From Candidatus Aminicenantes bacterium UBA6228 (lineage in GTDB: Bacteria > Acidobacteriota > Aminicenantia > Aminicenantales > Saccharicenantaceae), in assembly GCA_002441005.1 (NCBI GenBank), contig DJWO01000009.1:434001-498000 (forward strand): a stretch of 64,000 nt of DNA, in the 5' to 3' direction. The notes beneath the pieces are model-generated. The model did not search any database and was not told the origin of the DNA. It saw nothing but the letters and a program-made list of their open reading frames with translations. Below are positions 16,766 through 25,922 of the stretch, piece by piece. Both the position numbers and the translations under genes were made by a program. Every line of letters starts with the position of its first letter. Position 1 is the stretch's first letter.

Positions 16766-16819
16766 TTAACCCAGAATTAACATTTCTTTCACTCTTTCTT
16801 TACTTTCGCCTCTTATACT
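16766..16819 (+). promoter_or_regulatory. Pho-box-like array and -10 of the phosphate operon
   Basis: Four hexamers of the form TTHAC(A/C/T) stand exactly 11 bases apart: TTAACC 16766, TTAACA 16777, TTCACT 16788 and TTTACT 16799. A -10-like TATACT at 16814-16819 follows the last repeat by nine bases, and no -35 box is present. Direct repeats at 11-base spacing that replace the -35 are the known layout of PhoB and PhoP sites. The operon downstream encodes porin, PstSCAB and PhoU, with PhoB just beyond. The site assignment is inference from spacing and context. Confidence 0.65.
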
Positions 16820-16832
16820 TCTCATCTGAAAA

Positions 16833-16871
16833 AGCCCGAGACCTGGCCAGGCGCCGGTCAAAGTCCGGGCT
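16833..16871 (+). promoter_or_regulatory. Stable stem-loop in the phosphate operon leader
   Basis: An interrupted inverted repeat (AGCCCG...CGGGCT outside, GACC/GGTC and GGC/GCC inside) lies between the promoter and the porin SD. No T-run follows, so it is more likely an mRNA-stabilising or translational element than a terminator. Confidence 0.45.
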
Positions 16872-16896
16872 AAAAATTCATCGATCAGGAGGAAAA

Positions 16897-17988
16897 ATGA
16901 ATCCAAAGAAAAAGATTAGAGGAGGCAGAAAGCCTGTTCTGGCCGGCTGGCTGCTTATTCTGGCCATCGGCCTGCTCGGGTTAGGAACGAGCCAGGCTCA
17001 AGCTCAGCAAAAGTTTTCAGGCACAGTCTATTTCGACTACACTTTTTATCTCTCAGACAAAGGCCCCATTACCACTCCCCCTGGAGACAATCCCAATTTC
17101 AAAAACAATTTCATGCAATTCCGACGCGTATATTTCCGTTATGATAACAAGATCAACAACAATATCAGTTTCCGTTTGACACTCGATGGCGATACAGTCA
17201 AAGCCACCGATGCCGGGTCGAAACCTGATGACAAATTCCGCCCTTTCCTTAAACACATGTACCTTCAGATTAGTGAGCTCATCCCTGATGCTGATCTTAA
17301 AGTCGGTATGGCTGATACCATCACTTTCAAGCTGGCCGAAGACCGCTGGGGTTACCGCAGCGTGGCCAAGACCCTGCTGGACGGTTATAAGGATATTACC
17401 GGCAAGGAGATTGATGCCACCAGTGCTGATCTTGGTGTCAGCCTCACCGGGAAAATTGCCAGTCCGGTGCGCTATGGCTTGATGCTAACTAACGGAGCCG
17501 GCTATTCCCATCCAGAAGGCGACAAATATAAGAAACTCATGGGGCAGCTCCAGCTTATCCCCCTGCCCGGTCTGTCAGTTGTTGGTTACGTTGATTATGA
17601 GAAGCAGGAAGAGGGGGCTAAGGCTTTAACCTACAAAGGAGATCTGTTCATTGAATCTATCCCCGGCTTGATTCTGGGAGCGGAATACTTTGTTTACCGA
17701 AACGACAAGAATCTGGTCGAAGGACAGCGTTCTGACCGGTCAGGTTTTTCAGTCTTCGGACGCTATAACCTGATTTCTGACAAGCTCAATGTCTTCGCCC
17801 GTTTTGACCGTTATGAACCCGACGACCTGATAAATGATGATGAAATTTCACTGGTTATTGCTGGTTTGGACTGGGCTCCGATGAATAGCAGCTTTAAACT
17901 TCAGCCCAATATCTGGGTTTATGACTATCAAGACTCTCTTAAGAAAAATGATGTGATTTTTAATCTGACTTTTATGATGGCTTTTTAA
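16897..17988 (+). CDS. Outer-membrane porin, probably phosphate-selective
   Basis: A 363-residue protein with a signal peptide (residues 1-38, ending AQAQQ). Its amphipathic strands, a central run of basic residues and a terminal phenylalanine (NLTFMMAF) are typical of OprP/OprO-like trimeric porins. AGGAGG stands six bases before the ATG. It is the first gene after the Pho-box-like array and precedes pstS by 24 bases, so it probably carries phosphate across the outer membrane for the Pst transporter. Selectivity is inferred from operon position; porin families diverge strongly. Confidence 0.75.
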   Translation: MNPKKKIRGGRKPVLAGWLLILAIGLLGLGTSQAQAQQKFSGTVYFDYTFYLSDKGPITTPPGDNPNFKNNFMQFRRVYFRYDNKINNNISFRLTLDGDTVKATDAGSKPDDKFRPFLKHMYLQISELIPDADLKVGMADTITFKLAEDRWGYRSVAKTLLDGYKDITGKEIDATSADLGVSLTGKIASPVRYGLMLTNGAGYSHPEGDKYKKLMGQLQLIPLPGLSVVGYVDYEKQEEGAKALTYKGDLFIESIPGLILGAEYFVYRNDKNLVEGQRSDRSGFSVFGRYNLISDKLNVFARFDRYEPDDLINDDEISLVIAGLDWAPMNSSFKLQPNIWVYDYQDSLKKNDVIFNLTFMMAF

Positions 17989-18012
17989 TCATGATTCAAA
18001 AAGGAGAAAAAC

Positions 18013-18951
18013 ATGAAAGGACAATCTAAAACTAAAAAACACCAAAAACCGGTGGCCTGGCTTTTGACTGCCGGTTTGAGCCTGATTCTTCTGGCTGTCT
18101 TCCTGGTTTCACCAGCCTCCGCCCAGAGGAAAATGGTCCAGATTAAGGGCTCTGATACCTTGGTCAACCTGGTTCAGATTCTGGCTGAAGAATTCATGGC
18201 CAAAAATCCTGGCACCGCTCTGGCGGTGGTCGGTGGCGGCTCCGGGACCGGCATTACCGCTATTATTAACGGCACCTGTGATCTGGCTAACCATTCCCGT
18301 GAATGGAAAAAATCAGAATTAGATCTGGCCTATGAAAAAGGTGTTAGACCCAGAATTTTTGCCATCGCCGTTGATGCTCTAAGTATTGTGGTCAATGAGA
18401 AAAATTCTATTGACAGCTTAACTATGGCTCAGGTTGGTTCCATTTTCCGGGGTGAAATAAAAAACTGGAAAGTTCTGGGCGGGCCTGACCAGAAAATTTC
18501 ACTCTACGGCCGGCAATCCAACTCCGGCACTTATTCTTTCCTGCAGGAACATGTGTTGAACAACAAGAACTATTCCTCTGAGGTAAAAGAAATGAATGGC
18601 AACGCCCAGATTATAGAGACGGTTACCCAGGATGCGGCTGGTATTGGTTACGTGGGAGTTGGTTATGTTTATGATGAGCAGGGCCAGTTAAGAAAAGGAA
18701 TAAAAGTTTTAAAAATCAAAAAAGATGAAAACTCTCCCGATTACTCCCCGCTCGACAAAGAGGCGGTCTATTCAGCTAAATATGCTATTTCCCGGCCGCT
18801 CTATCAATCCACTAACGGGAAACCTTCCACTGCGGTCAGTCAGTTTCTCAAGTTTGAACTCAGCCCGGAAGGACAGGCCATCGTCGAAAGAGAAGGGTTC
18901 TTCCGAATCGGAAAAGACCTAATGGAACAGAACGAGAAGAATTTAAGATAA
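18013..18951 (+). CDS. pstS: Phosphate ABC transporter substrate-binding protein PstS
   Basis: A 312-residue periplasmic protein with a signal peptide (cleaved near SASAQ) and the PBP-like fold of PstS. The ligand-site segments are recognisable: KGSDTLVNL near the mature start, GGGSGTG, ANHSRE and GRQSNSGTYSF, which supply the serines, threonine and arginine that grip phosphate. GGAG precedes the ATG. It feeds the PstCA permease encoded directly downstream. Compared with the second PstS in this window, it keeps the standard S-N-S-G-T loop. Confidence 0.9.
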   Translation: MKGQSKTKKHQKPVAWLLTAGLSLILLAVFLVSPASAQRKMVQIKGSDTLVNLVQILAEEFMAKNPGTALAVVGGGSGTGITAIINGTCDLANHSREWKKSELDLAYEKGVRPRIFAIAVDALSIVVNEKNSIDSLTMAQVGSIFRGEIKNWKVLGGPDQKISLYGRQSNSGTYSFLQEHVLNNKNYSSEVKEMNGNAQIIETVTQDAAGIGYVGVGYVYDEQGQLRKGIKVLKIKKDENSPDYSPLDKEAVYSAKYAISRPLYQSTNGKPSTAVSQFLKFELSPEGQAIVEREGFFRIGKDLMEQNEKNLR

Positions 18952-18975
18952 CCTCAGATTCAAAGCAGTAAGAAA

Positions 18976-19881
18976 ATGAGATCAGTTAAGAAGAAGGGCC
19001 TCCTCGGAGACCTAAGAGAAAGCCTTATTCACCGGCTTTTTCAGGCCAGCGGCATGCTGGCCATTCTCATCCTGGCCGGTATTCTGGCCCTCCTTCTTTA
19101 CACTTCGGTTCCGGCTTTCAAAGAGATCGGTTTTAAGGAATTCCTGACTTCAACCCACTGGGATCCAACTTCGCCTGAAAAACCTGAATATGGCTTTCTA
19201 TCCATGCTGGCCAGCACGTTTATGATCACCGTTGGAGCCATGCTCATAGCCTTCCCTCTGGGTGTAGCTGTTGCTTCTTATCTTTCCGATGTAGCTTCTC
19301 CCCGGGTAAGAGAAATTGTCAAACCCATAGTCGAATTGCTGGCGGCTATACCTTCAGTTGTCGTTGGTTTTATTGGCATGAATCTGGTCGGCCCTTTTCT
19401 GGCCAGAATTTTCAACCTGAGCAACGGACTGAATGCTCTCAATGGCAGCCTGCTTCTGGCTATCATGGCTTTGCCCACCATCATCAGTATTTCTGAGGAT
19501 TCCCTGAATGCCGTCCCGGCCGCCTACTCTGAAGCTTCCCTGGCTTTAGGTGCCAATGTCTGGCAGACTCTGATTAAGGTAAAAATCCCGGCGGCGGCCT
19601 CCGGCATAATTGCTTCCTTAATGCTGGGTATGGGACGGGCCATTGGTGAAACCATGACGGTTCTGATGGCCACCGGTAATGCCCGGGCTTTCCCTCATGG
19701 TTTTCTTCAATCAGTTAGGACCCTGACTGCTAACATTGCTATCGAGCTGGGGGAGGTCCCGTTTTTCTCAACTCATTATTACGCTCTCTTTGCTCTCGGA
19801 CTGGTTCTTTTCCTGATAACGTTTTTCATCAACCTGTCGGCTGACGTCATACTGGAAAAACAGAAGAAGAAATTACAATGA
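18976..19881 (+). CDS. pstC: Phosphate ABC transporter permease PstC
   Basis: A 301-residue inner-membrane permease with six predicted helices. The EAA loop is clear (EASLALGANVWQTLIKVKIP), followed by the GMGRAIGETMTVLMATG segment shared by PstC and PstA proteins. It pairs with PstA to form the channel opened by PstB ATP hydrolysis. The SD is weak, so it may depend on coupling with pstS 24 bases upstream. Its stop overlaps the pstA ATG (AATGA). Confidence 0.93.
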   Translation: MRSVKKKGLLGDLRESLIHRLFQASGMLAILILAGILALLLYTSVPAFKEIGFKEFLTSTHWDPTSPEKPEYGFLSMLASTFMITVGAMLIAFPLGVAVASYLSDVASPRVREIVKPIVELLAAIPSVVVGFIGMNLVGPFLARIFNLSNGLNALNGSLLLAIMALPTIISISEDSLNAVPAAYSEASLALGANVWQTLIKVKIPAAASGIIASLMLGMGRAIGETMTVLMATGNARAFPHGFLQSVRTLTANIAIELGEVPFFSTHYYALFALGLVLFLITFFINLSADVILEKQKKKLQ

Positions 19882-20762
19882 AAACTTCGGTCAGAAAAAG
19901 CGGAAAGAACTCGAGGAGTCAGCTCACTCAGTTTCTGGGTTTTTTGGCTCTCCGGCTCTCTGTTTATCTCGTCTTGTTTGTTCTCATCTATTTTTTATAC
20001 GATGTTTTGAGCCATGGGTCCAAAGTCATTTCCTGGGAATTTTTAAGCCAGGCCCCCAGGAAAGGCATGACCGAAGGCGGTATCTTCCCGGCTATTTTTG
20101 GCACTTTTCTGGTTACCCTTATAACCGCTGCCGTCGCGGTTCCTCTGGGCATGGCGGCTGCCATCTATCTCAATGAATATGCCCGGGCGGGGCGGCTGAC
20201 CAGGTTGATCAGGTTGTCGATCAGGAATCTGGCCGGAGTTCCTTCAGTGGTCTATGGCTTATTTGGAGTCATATTGTTTGTCAACCTGTTGAAGCTGGGC
20301 ACCTCAGTTCTGTCTGCGGGCTTGACTCTGGCTTTATTGACTTTACCCTGGACAATTACCGCCAGCGAAGAAGCACTGAAAACTGTCCCCGATTCTTACC
20401 GCGAAGGTGCCCTGGCCCTGGGGGCTACCAGATGGCAGATGATTCGAACCAATGTTTTACCCTATTCGATTCCAGGCATGTTGACCGGAGCTATCCTCGG
20501 TCTGGCCAGAGCCGCCGGTGAAACTGCTCCAATCATGTTTACCGGCGTAGCTTTCTACCTGCCGTTTCTGCCTGCTTCCTTAAAAGACCAGTTTATGGCT
20601 CTTCCCTATCATCTTTATGTTATGGCTACCCAGCATCATTCTCTGGACAGAGCTAAGTCCTTAGCCTATGGAACAGCTTTGGTTCTCATCGTTTTTGTGA
20701 TTCTTTTTAACCTGACGGCAGTTATCATCAGGTCAAGACTCAGGCGAAAGTGGAAAAATTGA
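19878..20762 (+). CDS. pstA: Phosphate ABC transporter permease PstA
   Basis: A 294-residue partner permease with six helices, EAA loop EGALALGATRWQMIRTNVLP and the GLARAAGETAPIMFTG motif. It overlaps pstC by four bases and pstB by up to thirteen. The last helix is followed by a basic tail (RSRLRRKWKN), consistent with a cytoplasmic C-terminus. Confidence 0.93.
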   Translation: MKTSVRKSGKNSRSQLTQFLGFLALRLSVYLVLFVLIYFLYDVLSHGSKVISWEFLSQAPRKGMTEGGIFPAIFGTFLVTLITAAVAVPLGMAAAIYLNEYARAGRLTRLIRLSIRNLAGVPSVVYGLFGVILFVNLLKLGTSVLSAGLTLALLTLPWTITASEEALKTVPDSYREGALALGATRWQMIRTNVLPYSIPGMLTGAILGLARAAGETAPIMFTGVAFYLPFLPASLKDQFMALPYHLYVMATQHHSLDRAKSLAYGTALVLIVFVILFNLTAVIIRSRLRRKWKN

Positions 20763-21547
20763 TCATGGACAAGACAGATATCAATGCAGTTTATAAGCCA
20801 AAAATATTGGTTGAAGATCTGAATCTCTATTATGGTCAGAAACAGGTCCTGAAAAGTATCAGCCTGGCCATTCCGGAAAATCAGGTTACAGCCATTATCG
20901 GCCCTTCCGGCTGTGGCAAATCCACTTTTATCCGGGCTCTTAACCGGATGAATGACCTCATTCCAGAAGCCAGGGTGGAAGGTAAAATCTTAATAGATGA
21001 TGAGAATATTTACGACCGGGATATTGATTTAGTCGCTCTGCGTAAAAAGGTAGGCATGGTTTTCCAGAAACCAAATCCTTTTCCTAAATCAATTTTTGAT
21101 AATGTTGCTTATGGCTTAACCATTGGCCATCACCGGGGTAAAGCTTCGCTGGAAACAGCCGTTGAAAAAAGTCTGCGGCAAGCAGCTTTGTGGGAAGAGA
21201 TTAAAGACCGTCTGGAACAGAATGCCCTGAAACTATCGGGTGGGCAGCAGCAGCGTTTATGCATTGCTCGGACATTAGCGGTTGAGCCGGAGATTATTCT
21301 CTTTGACGAGCCCTGTTCAGCCATAGATCCGATCGCCACCTCCAAGGTCGAAGAGCTGATCCATCAACTGAAGAAGAATTACACGGTGGTCATTGTCACT
21401 CACAATATGCAGCAGGCAGCCCGGGTGTCTGATTTTACGGCTTTTCTCTGGCTGGGGGAGCTCATCGAATATGACCGGACTGATAAAATTTTCACCAACC
21501 CGGCCAATAAATTAACCGAAGATTATATAACCGGAAGATTTGGCTAA
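20750..21547 (+). CDS. pstB: Phosphate ABC transporter ATPase PstB
   Basis: A 265-residue ABC ATPase that powers PstCA. Walker A is GPSGCGKST, the Q-loop reads MVFQKPNPFPKSI (a PstB signature), the ABC signature is LSGGQQQRLCIART and Walker B is ILFDEP followed by CSAIDP and the switch VTHNMQQA. All catalytic residues are intact. The GTG at 20750 overlaps pstA and has AGG five bases upstream; an ATG at 20765 is the alternative and would remove five residues. Confidence 0.95.
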   Translation: MEKLIMDKTDINAVYKPKILVEDLNLYYGQKQVLKSISLAIPENQVTAIIGPSGCGKSTFIRALNRMNDLIPEARVEGKILIDDENIYDRDIDLVALRKKVGMVFQKPNPFPKSIFDNVAYGLTIGHHRGKASLETAVEKSLRQAALWEEIKDRLEQNALKLSGGQQQRLCIARTLAVEPEIILFDEPCSAIDPIATSKVEELIHQLKKNYTVVIVTHNMQQAARVSDFTAFLWLGELIEYDRTDKIFTNPANKLTEDYITGRFG

Positions 21548-21560
21548 TTGGAAAATAGAA

Positions 21561-22235
21561 ATGACCGAAAGAACCTTTGATCTGGAATTAAATGAGCTCA
21601 GGGAAAAAGTAGCTTATCTGGCGGGAATAACCAGGCGGGTACTGGATACTTCCAGCCAGTTATTAACAGAACAGGATCTATCTTTGAGGACTGAAATAGT
21701 TCGGCTGGAAAAGGAGTCTGACCTGCTGGAAAACGGGATTCAGGACAAGGCCTCCACCCTGATGGCCCGCTATCAGCCGGTAGCAGTTGACCTCCGATTC
21801 CTTCTCGCCTCAATGAACATCGCCCATGAGCTGGAGAGAATTCCTGATCAGTGCCTGAATCTTGTTCAGCGACTGGAGGAAGTCAGGGCTTTTCTACCGG
21901 TAAAACTCCCGGCCGAACTTTATGAAATGATTTCCAGAGTAAAGGAAATGTTAACCTTAGCTATTGAGGCCTATCTCCAGAAAGAAGACAGGTTGGCCAG
22001 CCAGACCATCGGGCTTGACGTTTTTGTCGATGACCTTAAAACCCTGGTCATGAATAAGTACCTGGACCGGGTCAATAAAAAAGAGATAGACCCGCCCCTG
22101 GCTGTTTTTTTCATCCTCTTGAGCCGGCATTTGGAAAAAATAGGAGATCTGGCTAAGAACATGGCTGAAGAAGCTTATTATTTAGTCCGGGGAGAGTTTA
22201 TCAAGCATCTGCTGACTTCCGGCTCTCGCCTCTAA
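21561..22235 (+). CDS. phoU: Phosphate signalling regulator PhoU
   Basis: A 224-residue all-helical protein made of two PhoU three-helix bundles. Each contains the metal-binding E-x-x-x-D/E pattern (LEKESDLLENGI near 53 and LDVFVDDLKTLV near 158). PhoU passes the state of PstSCAB to the phosphate two-component system and holds it off in phosphate-rich cells. ATG 21561 is chosen because it begins the conserved first helix (TERTFDLELNELREKV). A TTG at 21540 overlapping pstB would add seven residues. It is the fifth of the pst genes. Confidence 0.9.
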   Translation: MTERTFDLELNELREKVAYLAGITRRVLDTSSQLLTEQDLSLRTEIVRLEKESDLLENGIQDKASTLMARYQPVAVDLRFLLASMNIAHELERIPDQCLNLVQRLEEVRAFLPVKLPAELYEMISRVKEMLTLAIEAYLQKEDRLASQTIGLDVFVDDLKTLVMNKYLDRVNKKEIDPPLAVFFILLSRHLEKIGDLAKNMAEEAYYLVRGEFIKHLLTSGSRL

Positions 22236-22325
22236 AAGCCTGTCCTGACAGCCGTCAAGCTGGAGCTTTAAATCCTCAATTCCAGATTATATCGAATCAC
22301 CTCAGAACAAACCGGGCAGTCGAAG

Positions 22326-22354
22326 TGGACAATAGCTGTCTAAAATCGTATAAA
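22326..22354 (+). promoter_or_regulatory. Promoter of the phoB-like gene
   Basis: TGGACA (22326-22331), a 17-base spacer and TATAAA (22349-22354) lie in the 138-base gap after phoU. The response regulator therefore probably has its own promoter in addition to read-through. Confidence 0.65.
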
Positions 22355-22373
22355 CATAGAGAGGAAAAATTCA

Positions 22374-23063
22374 ATGGTCAGGACCATTGCGGTGCTGGAT
22401 GATGAAGAAGATATCCTGGAGCTTCTTCGCACTTATCTGACTAAAGCCGGATTTAAAGTTGAAGCGATGGCTGAGCCGGAGAAGTTTTTAAAGACTGTGG
22501 CCAAGGAGCCGCCTGATTTAATTCTTCTCGATCTGATGCTTCCCGGGACTGATGGCCTGGAGATCTGCCGTTATCTTAAAAACAGACCGGAAACAGCCTC
22601 TGTTCCCATTATCATGCTGACCGCCAGAACCCAGGAAGCTGACCGGGTAACGGGGCTGGAGCTTGGAGCCGATGATTATATTACCAAGCCATTTTCTCTC
22701 CGCGAGCTGGAGGCCAGGATAAAGGCTGTCCTCCGGCGCCAACAGGCCACAGCCGCTGAAAGTTCAGCCAGAAGAATCCTGGCCGGCGGACAGCTGGTTA
22801 TTGATCCAGAAAAACATGAAGTTCAAGTCAACGGCCAGCCGGTGGAGCTGTCCTTAGCTGAATTTAAGATTTTAGAATTACTGGCTTCCAGACCGCGCCG
22901 GGTTTTTAGCCGGGATGAGATTTTAGATCATCTCTGGGGCCAGGAGAAAGTGGTGGTCACCAGAACAGTTGATGTTCATATCCGCCATCTGCGGCAGAAA
23001 CTTGGACAGCTGGCCTCACTTATTCAAAGTGTCAGAGGCGTCGGCTATAAATTTGAGGAATAA
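22374..23063 (+). CDS. phoB: OmpR/PhoB-family response regulator
   Basis: A 229-residue two-component regulator. The receiver domain (about 1-120) has the acidic pair DDEED, the phosphorylation site D52 in LLDLMLPG, the T/S position in MLTA and K in DDYITKPFS. The C-terminal winged helix (about 135-228) has the wing typical of OmpR proteins (DVHIRHLRQKLG, VRGVGYKF). Position after pstSCAB-phoU suggests PhoB, the activator of the Pho-box-like array upstream of the porin. No PhoR-type histidine kinase lies next to it; the following gene is convergent. Confidence 0.9.
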   Translation: MVRTIAVLDDEEDILELLRTYLTKAGFKVEAMAEPEKFLKTVAKEPPDLILLDLMLPGTDGLEICRYLKNRPETASVPIIMLTARTQEADRVTGLELGADDYITKPFSLRELEARIKAVLRRQQATAAESSARRILAGGQLVIDPEKHEVQVNGQPVELSLAEFKILELLASRPRRVFSRDEILDHLWGQEKVVVTRTVDVHIRHLRQKLGQLASLIQSVRGVGYKFEE

Positions 23064-23099
23064 TTTCTGCCAGGCTAAGAGTCTATTAAATAAACTGCC

Positions 23100-24326
23100 C
23101 TAAAACTTAAAACGCAAACCTATTTTTAGACTGAGGCCGGAATAATTAACTTCGGCCTTCCGTGGATTCATAACTCCAGGCTCGGCCGGCACCTGATCCC
23201 GGATAAAAAGAACAGGACAGGAGACGTTAGGTGCGGTTTGGACCTGCCAGTAATAAAGATCCCCTCTTTCTGTCTGCTCAAACCCGTCTGAATCAAGGTA
23301 AATATTGTCCCCGTCAAAGTTCTTGACCTTAGCTGAGCGGTAAAATCCCTCTAAAAAGAAGTCCAGCCAGGAAGTAACCGGCCGGTTGACCCCACCGGCC
23401 ACCAGCCAGCCAAAGGACTGCCCTGAAGCCTGCCCCGTCCAGCTCATCCAGTTTTCTTCAGGTGTGCCAACCGATTGGTAAACTGCATAAAGATAATTGA
23501 CTTTGGCCAGATGGTACTCAATTCCTGTTTTTAAATAAAAATCTTTTACCGGCTCAAACCTCACCGAAATTCTAAGCGGTAGATCCTTCAGGCCAATTTT
23601 CGTTCTGACTGAATAATTAGTATCGCTGGCAGTAAAATTAGTAGTATTAGCCTTAGCCGGCTGGAAATAATCAAATCCCAGGCCGAGATGTAAGCCAGGA
23701 TAAAATTCGTAATAGACATCAAGCCCGTAACCCGGGCCAAAGTGAAGCCCGGTCAGATCAGCCTGCCGGTCATAACCAAAAGCCTGATAATAATAATTGG
23801 TCACGCCTTCTGCGGCTTGATTCAAATCCGATGGCCGAAGATAAGTCAGCAAACCATGAACGGACAGAGAAACCTTTTTTAAAACCGAAGCGACTGAGAC
23901 CCCGGTGGTGGCTGTTTCCCGGCCGTAATCAGTCCTGGTTTCTGGCTTTTTCGACTCTTTAGCCGGCTCGGCCCGCCTGGTGTCAGCCGGTTTTTCCTTC
24001 TTAACCGGAGCAACCTGCTCCCCGCCAGCGGGAGTAATTACTTCCACCAGGCTTTCATGGATGTAACCCTGCCCACTGGTTCCATCAGCTTTTTCAAACA
24101 AAACCAAAAACCATTCCCCTTCTTTTTTTTCAGCCTGAAACTCTGTTCCTTCTGGCACTTGAAACAACATCTCACTGCTGATGTCAGGTTTGACCCGGAT
24201 ATTGGCCTGTTCTGAAACGACCCTGACCCTTAAATTCTGGTTCTGCCCAGGTAAGTCTAAAGCTGACCAGCCCAGGCTTAAAACAGACATGATCAAACAC
24301 CACCTTATTTTTTTTCTTTCAGTCAT
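23100..24326 (-). CDS. Secreted SH3b-domain protein with outer-membrane barrel-like C-terminus
   Basis: A 408-residue protein from ATG 24326 (AAGGCGGA upstream; the longer frame to 24356 has no SD). A leader (about 1-28) is followed by a bacterial SH3 domain (about 35-100, with SEQANIRVKPDISSE and GWF-like EGEWFLV). A Lys/Glu/Pro linker (105-140) leads to about 260 residues of alternating aromatic strands ending in FKF, as in an OmpA-like or porin-type barrel. SH3b domains often bind peptidoglycan, so the protein could tether the outer membrane to the wall. That role is inferred. It is convergent with phoB. Confidence 0.65.
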   Translation of the reverse strand: MTERKKIRWCLIMSVLSLGWSALDLPGQNQNLRVRVVSEQANIRVKPDISSEMLFQVPEGTEFQAEKKEGEWFLVLFEKADGTSGQGYIHESLVEVITPAGGEQVAPVKKEKPADTRRAEPAKESKKPETRTDYGRETATTGVSVASVLKKVSLSVHGLLTYLRPSDLNQAAEGVTNYYYQAFGYDRQADLTGLHFGPGYGLDVYYEFYPGLHLGLGFDYFQPAKANTTNFTASDTNYSVRTKIGLKDLPLRISVRFEPVKDFYLKTGIEYHLAKVNYLYAVYQSVGTPEENWMSWTGQASGQSFGWLVAGGVNRPVTSWLDFFLEGFYRSAKVKNFDGDNIYLDSDGFEQTERGDLYYWQVQTAPNVSCPVLFIRDQVPAEPGVMNPRKAEVNYSGLSLKIGLRFKF

Positions 24327-24522
24327 TTGTCCGCCTTGAAAGACAGTATAAATCAAACAAAATAAAATCTAAACATAATAGACAGCCTGTCGCCAGCCAG
24401 GTTCTCTCCGGCTGATTTTTTAGCCTCAAATTTAACGGCTGGCCCGGACCCGGCCTCTTGACCGCTTCAGGTCCCATCTGGCCTGACGGACCCGACCAGC
24501 AGGTTTAATGGCCTAAAACCTA

Positions 24523-25815
24523 TCAGGCTTTCGCCTGGCGAAAAATGCTCCGGCCAGCATAGATAGCACTTGAGCCAAGCTCTTCTTCGATTCTCATCAG
24601 CTGATTGTATTTTTCAACGCGCTCACCCCGGCAGGGAGCGCCTGTTTTAAGCTGGCCGGTGCTCATAGCCACCGAAAAATCAGCTATGAAACTATCGACT
24701 GTTTCACCGCTGCGGTGAGAGATCATAGCTGTCCAGCCTGCCCGGCGGGCGAGATCAATGGCCTCAACCGTTTCAGTCAGAGTTCCAATTTGATTTAACT
24801 TAATCAGAACAGAATTAGCTATATTCTCTTCCAAGCCTTTTTTGATTCTGTCTACATTGGTGACGAAAATATCATCCCCAACCAGCTGAATTTTCTGGCC
24901 AAGCCTCTGATTCAAAATTTTCCAGCCTCCCCAGTCATCCTCAGCCAGTCCGTCCTCGATTGAAAAAACGGGGTAGTTTTCGACCCAGCTTTTATACATC
25001 TCGACTATATCTTCGGCCCTGACCTTTTTCCCTTCTGTCCGGAGATTATAAAGTCCGTCTTCATAAAAACTGCTGGCGGCTGCATCGAGGGCAAGGGCCA
25101 CGTCCTCCCGGGGTTTATAACCGGCTTTTTCTATGGCCTCAACGATTAACTCAACCGCCTCGGAATTCTTCTTAAGAGCTGGGGCAAATCCGCCCTCATC
25201 GCCAACTCCCGTCGAATAGCCGCGATTTTTAAGAACGCTTTTTAAAGACTGATAAACTTCGCTACCCCAGCGAACCGCCTCCCGCAGGGAAGGTGCCCCA
25301 ACCGGGGCAATCATGAATTCCTGAAGGTCAGTTCCCTGCCAGTTAGCATGGACTCCGCCATTTAGAATGTTAAACATCGGCACTGGCAGGACTCTGGCTC
25401 CCAGGCCGCCCAAGTATCTATAAAGGGGGAGCTTCAGAGAAAGAGCAGCAGCTCTGGCGGCAGCCAGGCTGACACCCAGAATGGCATTAGCTCCCAGCCG
25501 GTTTTTATTCGGAGTCCCATCCAGCGCAATAAGTTTCTGATCGAGCCCGGCCTGGTCAAAAACCCTCAGGCCGCAGATCTCCGGAGCAATTAGTTTATTC
25601 ACATTGTCAACAGCCTGCAGCACTCCCTTGCCATTGTATCTTTTCTTATCTGCATCCCTGAGCTCCAGAGCTTCATGAATCCCGGTAGAGGCACCCGAAG
25701 GCACACCCGACCGGCCAACCGTTCCGTCTTCCAGTTTAACTTCAACTTCAACCGTCGGATTGCCGCGAGAGTCAAGAATTTCTCTGGCTTTAATCTCTTT
25801 AATGCTCTTGTTCAT
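24523..25815 (-). CDS. eno: Enolase
   Basis: A 430-residue glycolytic enzyme that interconverts 2-phosphoglycerate and phosphoenolpyruvate. The N-terminal ARE(I)LDSRGNPTVEVEV, the catalytic loop SGASTG, the Mg ligands in ALDAAASSF, SIEDGLAEDDW and VGDDIFVTN, the catalytic lysine in LIKLNQIGT and the MISHRSGET segment are all intact. Length is typical. It is a single-gene unit between a barrel gene and a divergent amidotransferase-like gene. Confidence 0.97.
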   Translation of the reverse strand: MNKSIKEIKAREILDSRGNPTVEVEVKLEDGTVGRSGVPSGASTGIHEALELRDADKKRYNGKGVLQAVDNVNKLIAPEICGLRVFDQAGLDQKLIALDGTPNKNRLGANAILGVSLAAARAAALSLKLPLYRYLGGLGARVLPVPMFNILNGGVHANWQGTDLQEFMIAPVGAPSLREAVRWGSEVYQSLKSVLKNRGYSTGVGDEGGFAPALKKNSEAVELIVEAIEKAGYKPREDVALALDAAASSFYEDGLYNLRTEGKKVRAEDIVEMYKSWVENYPVFSIEDGLAEDDWGGWKILNQRLGQKIQLVGDDIFVTNVDRIKKGLEENIANSVLIKLNQIGTLTETVEAIDLARRAGWTAMISHRSGETVDSFIADFSVAMSTGQLKTGAPCRGERVEKYNQLMRIEEELGSSAIYAGRSIFRQAKA

Positions 25816-25865
25816 CTGGCTACTCCCTTGTCAAGATATTGAAAATGTTTTGTTTTCTGATTTTA

Positions 25866-25896
25866 ATTTTAGCATAGCCTCAATCAGAATTCTAAC
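25866..25896 (-). promoter_or_regulatory. Enolase promoter, extended -10
   Basis: On the minus strand TGC directly precedes TAAAAT (25866-25871), about 50 bases before the enolase ATG. The -35 region is weak, so the extended -10 is the main support. Confidence 0.45.
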
Positions 25897-25922
25897 CGTG
25901 AGCTGATCTGATAAATCCAGCT

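Noticed and set aside
24357..24522. Hairpin near 24393-24420 followed by T residues on the plus strand
   Set aside because: No plus-strand gene ends nearby; the flanking genes are both on the minus strand, so a terminator role is unsupported.
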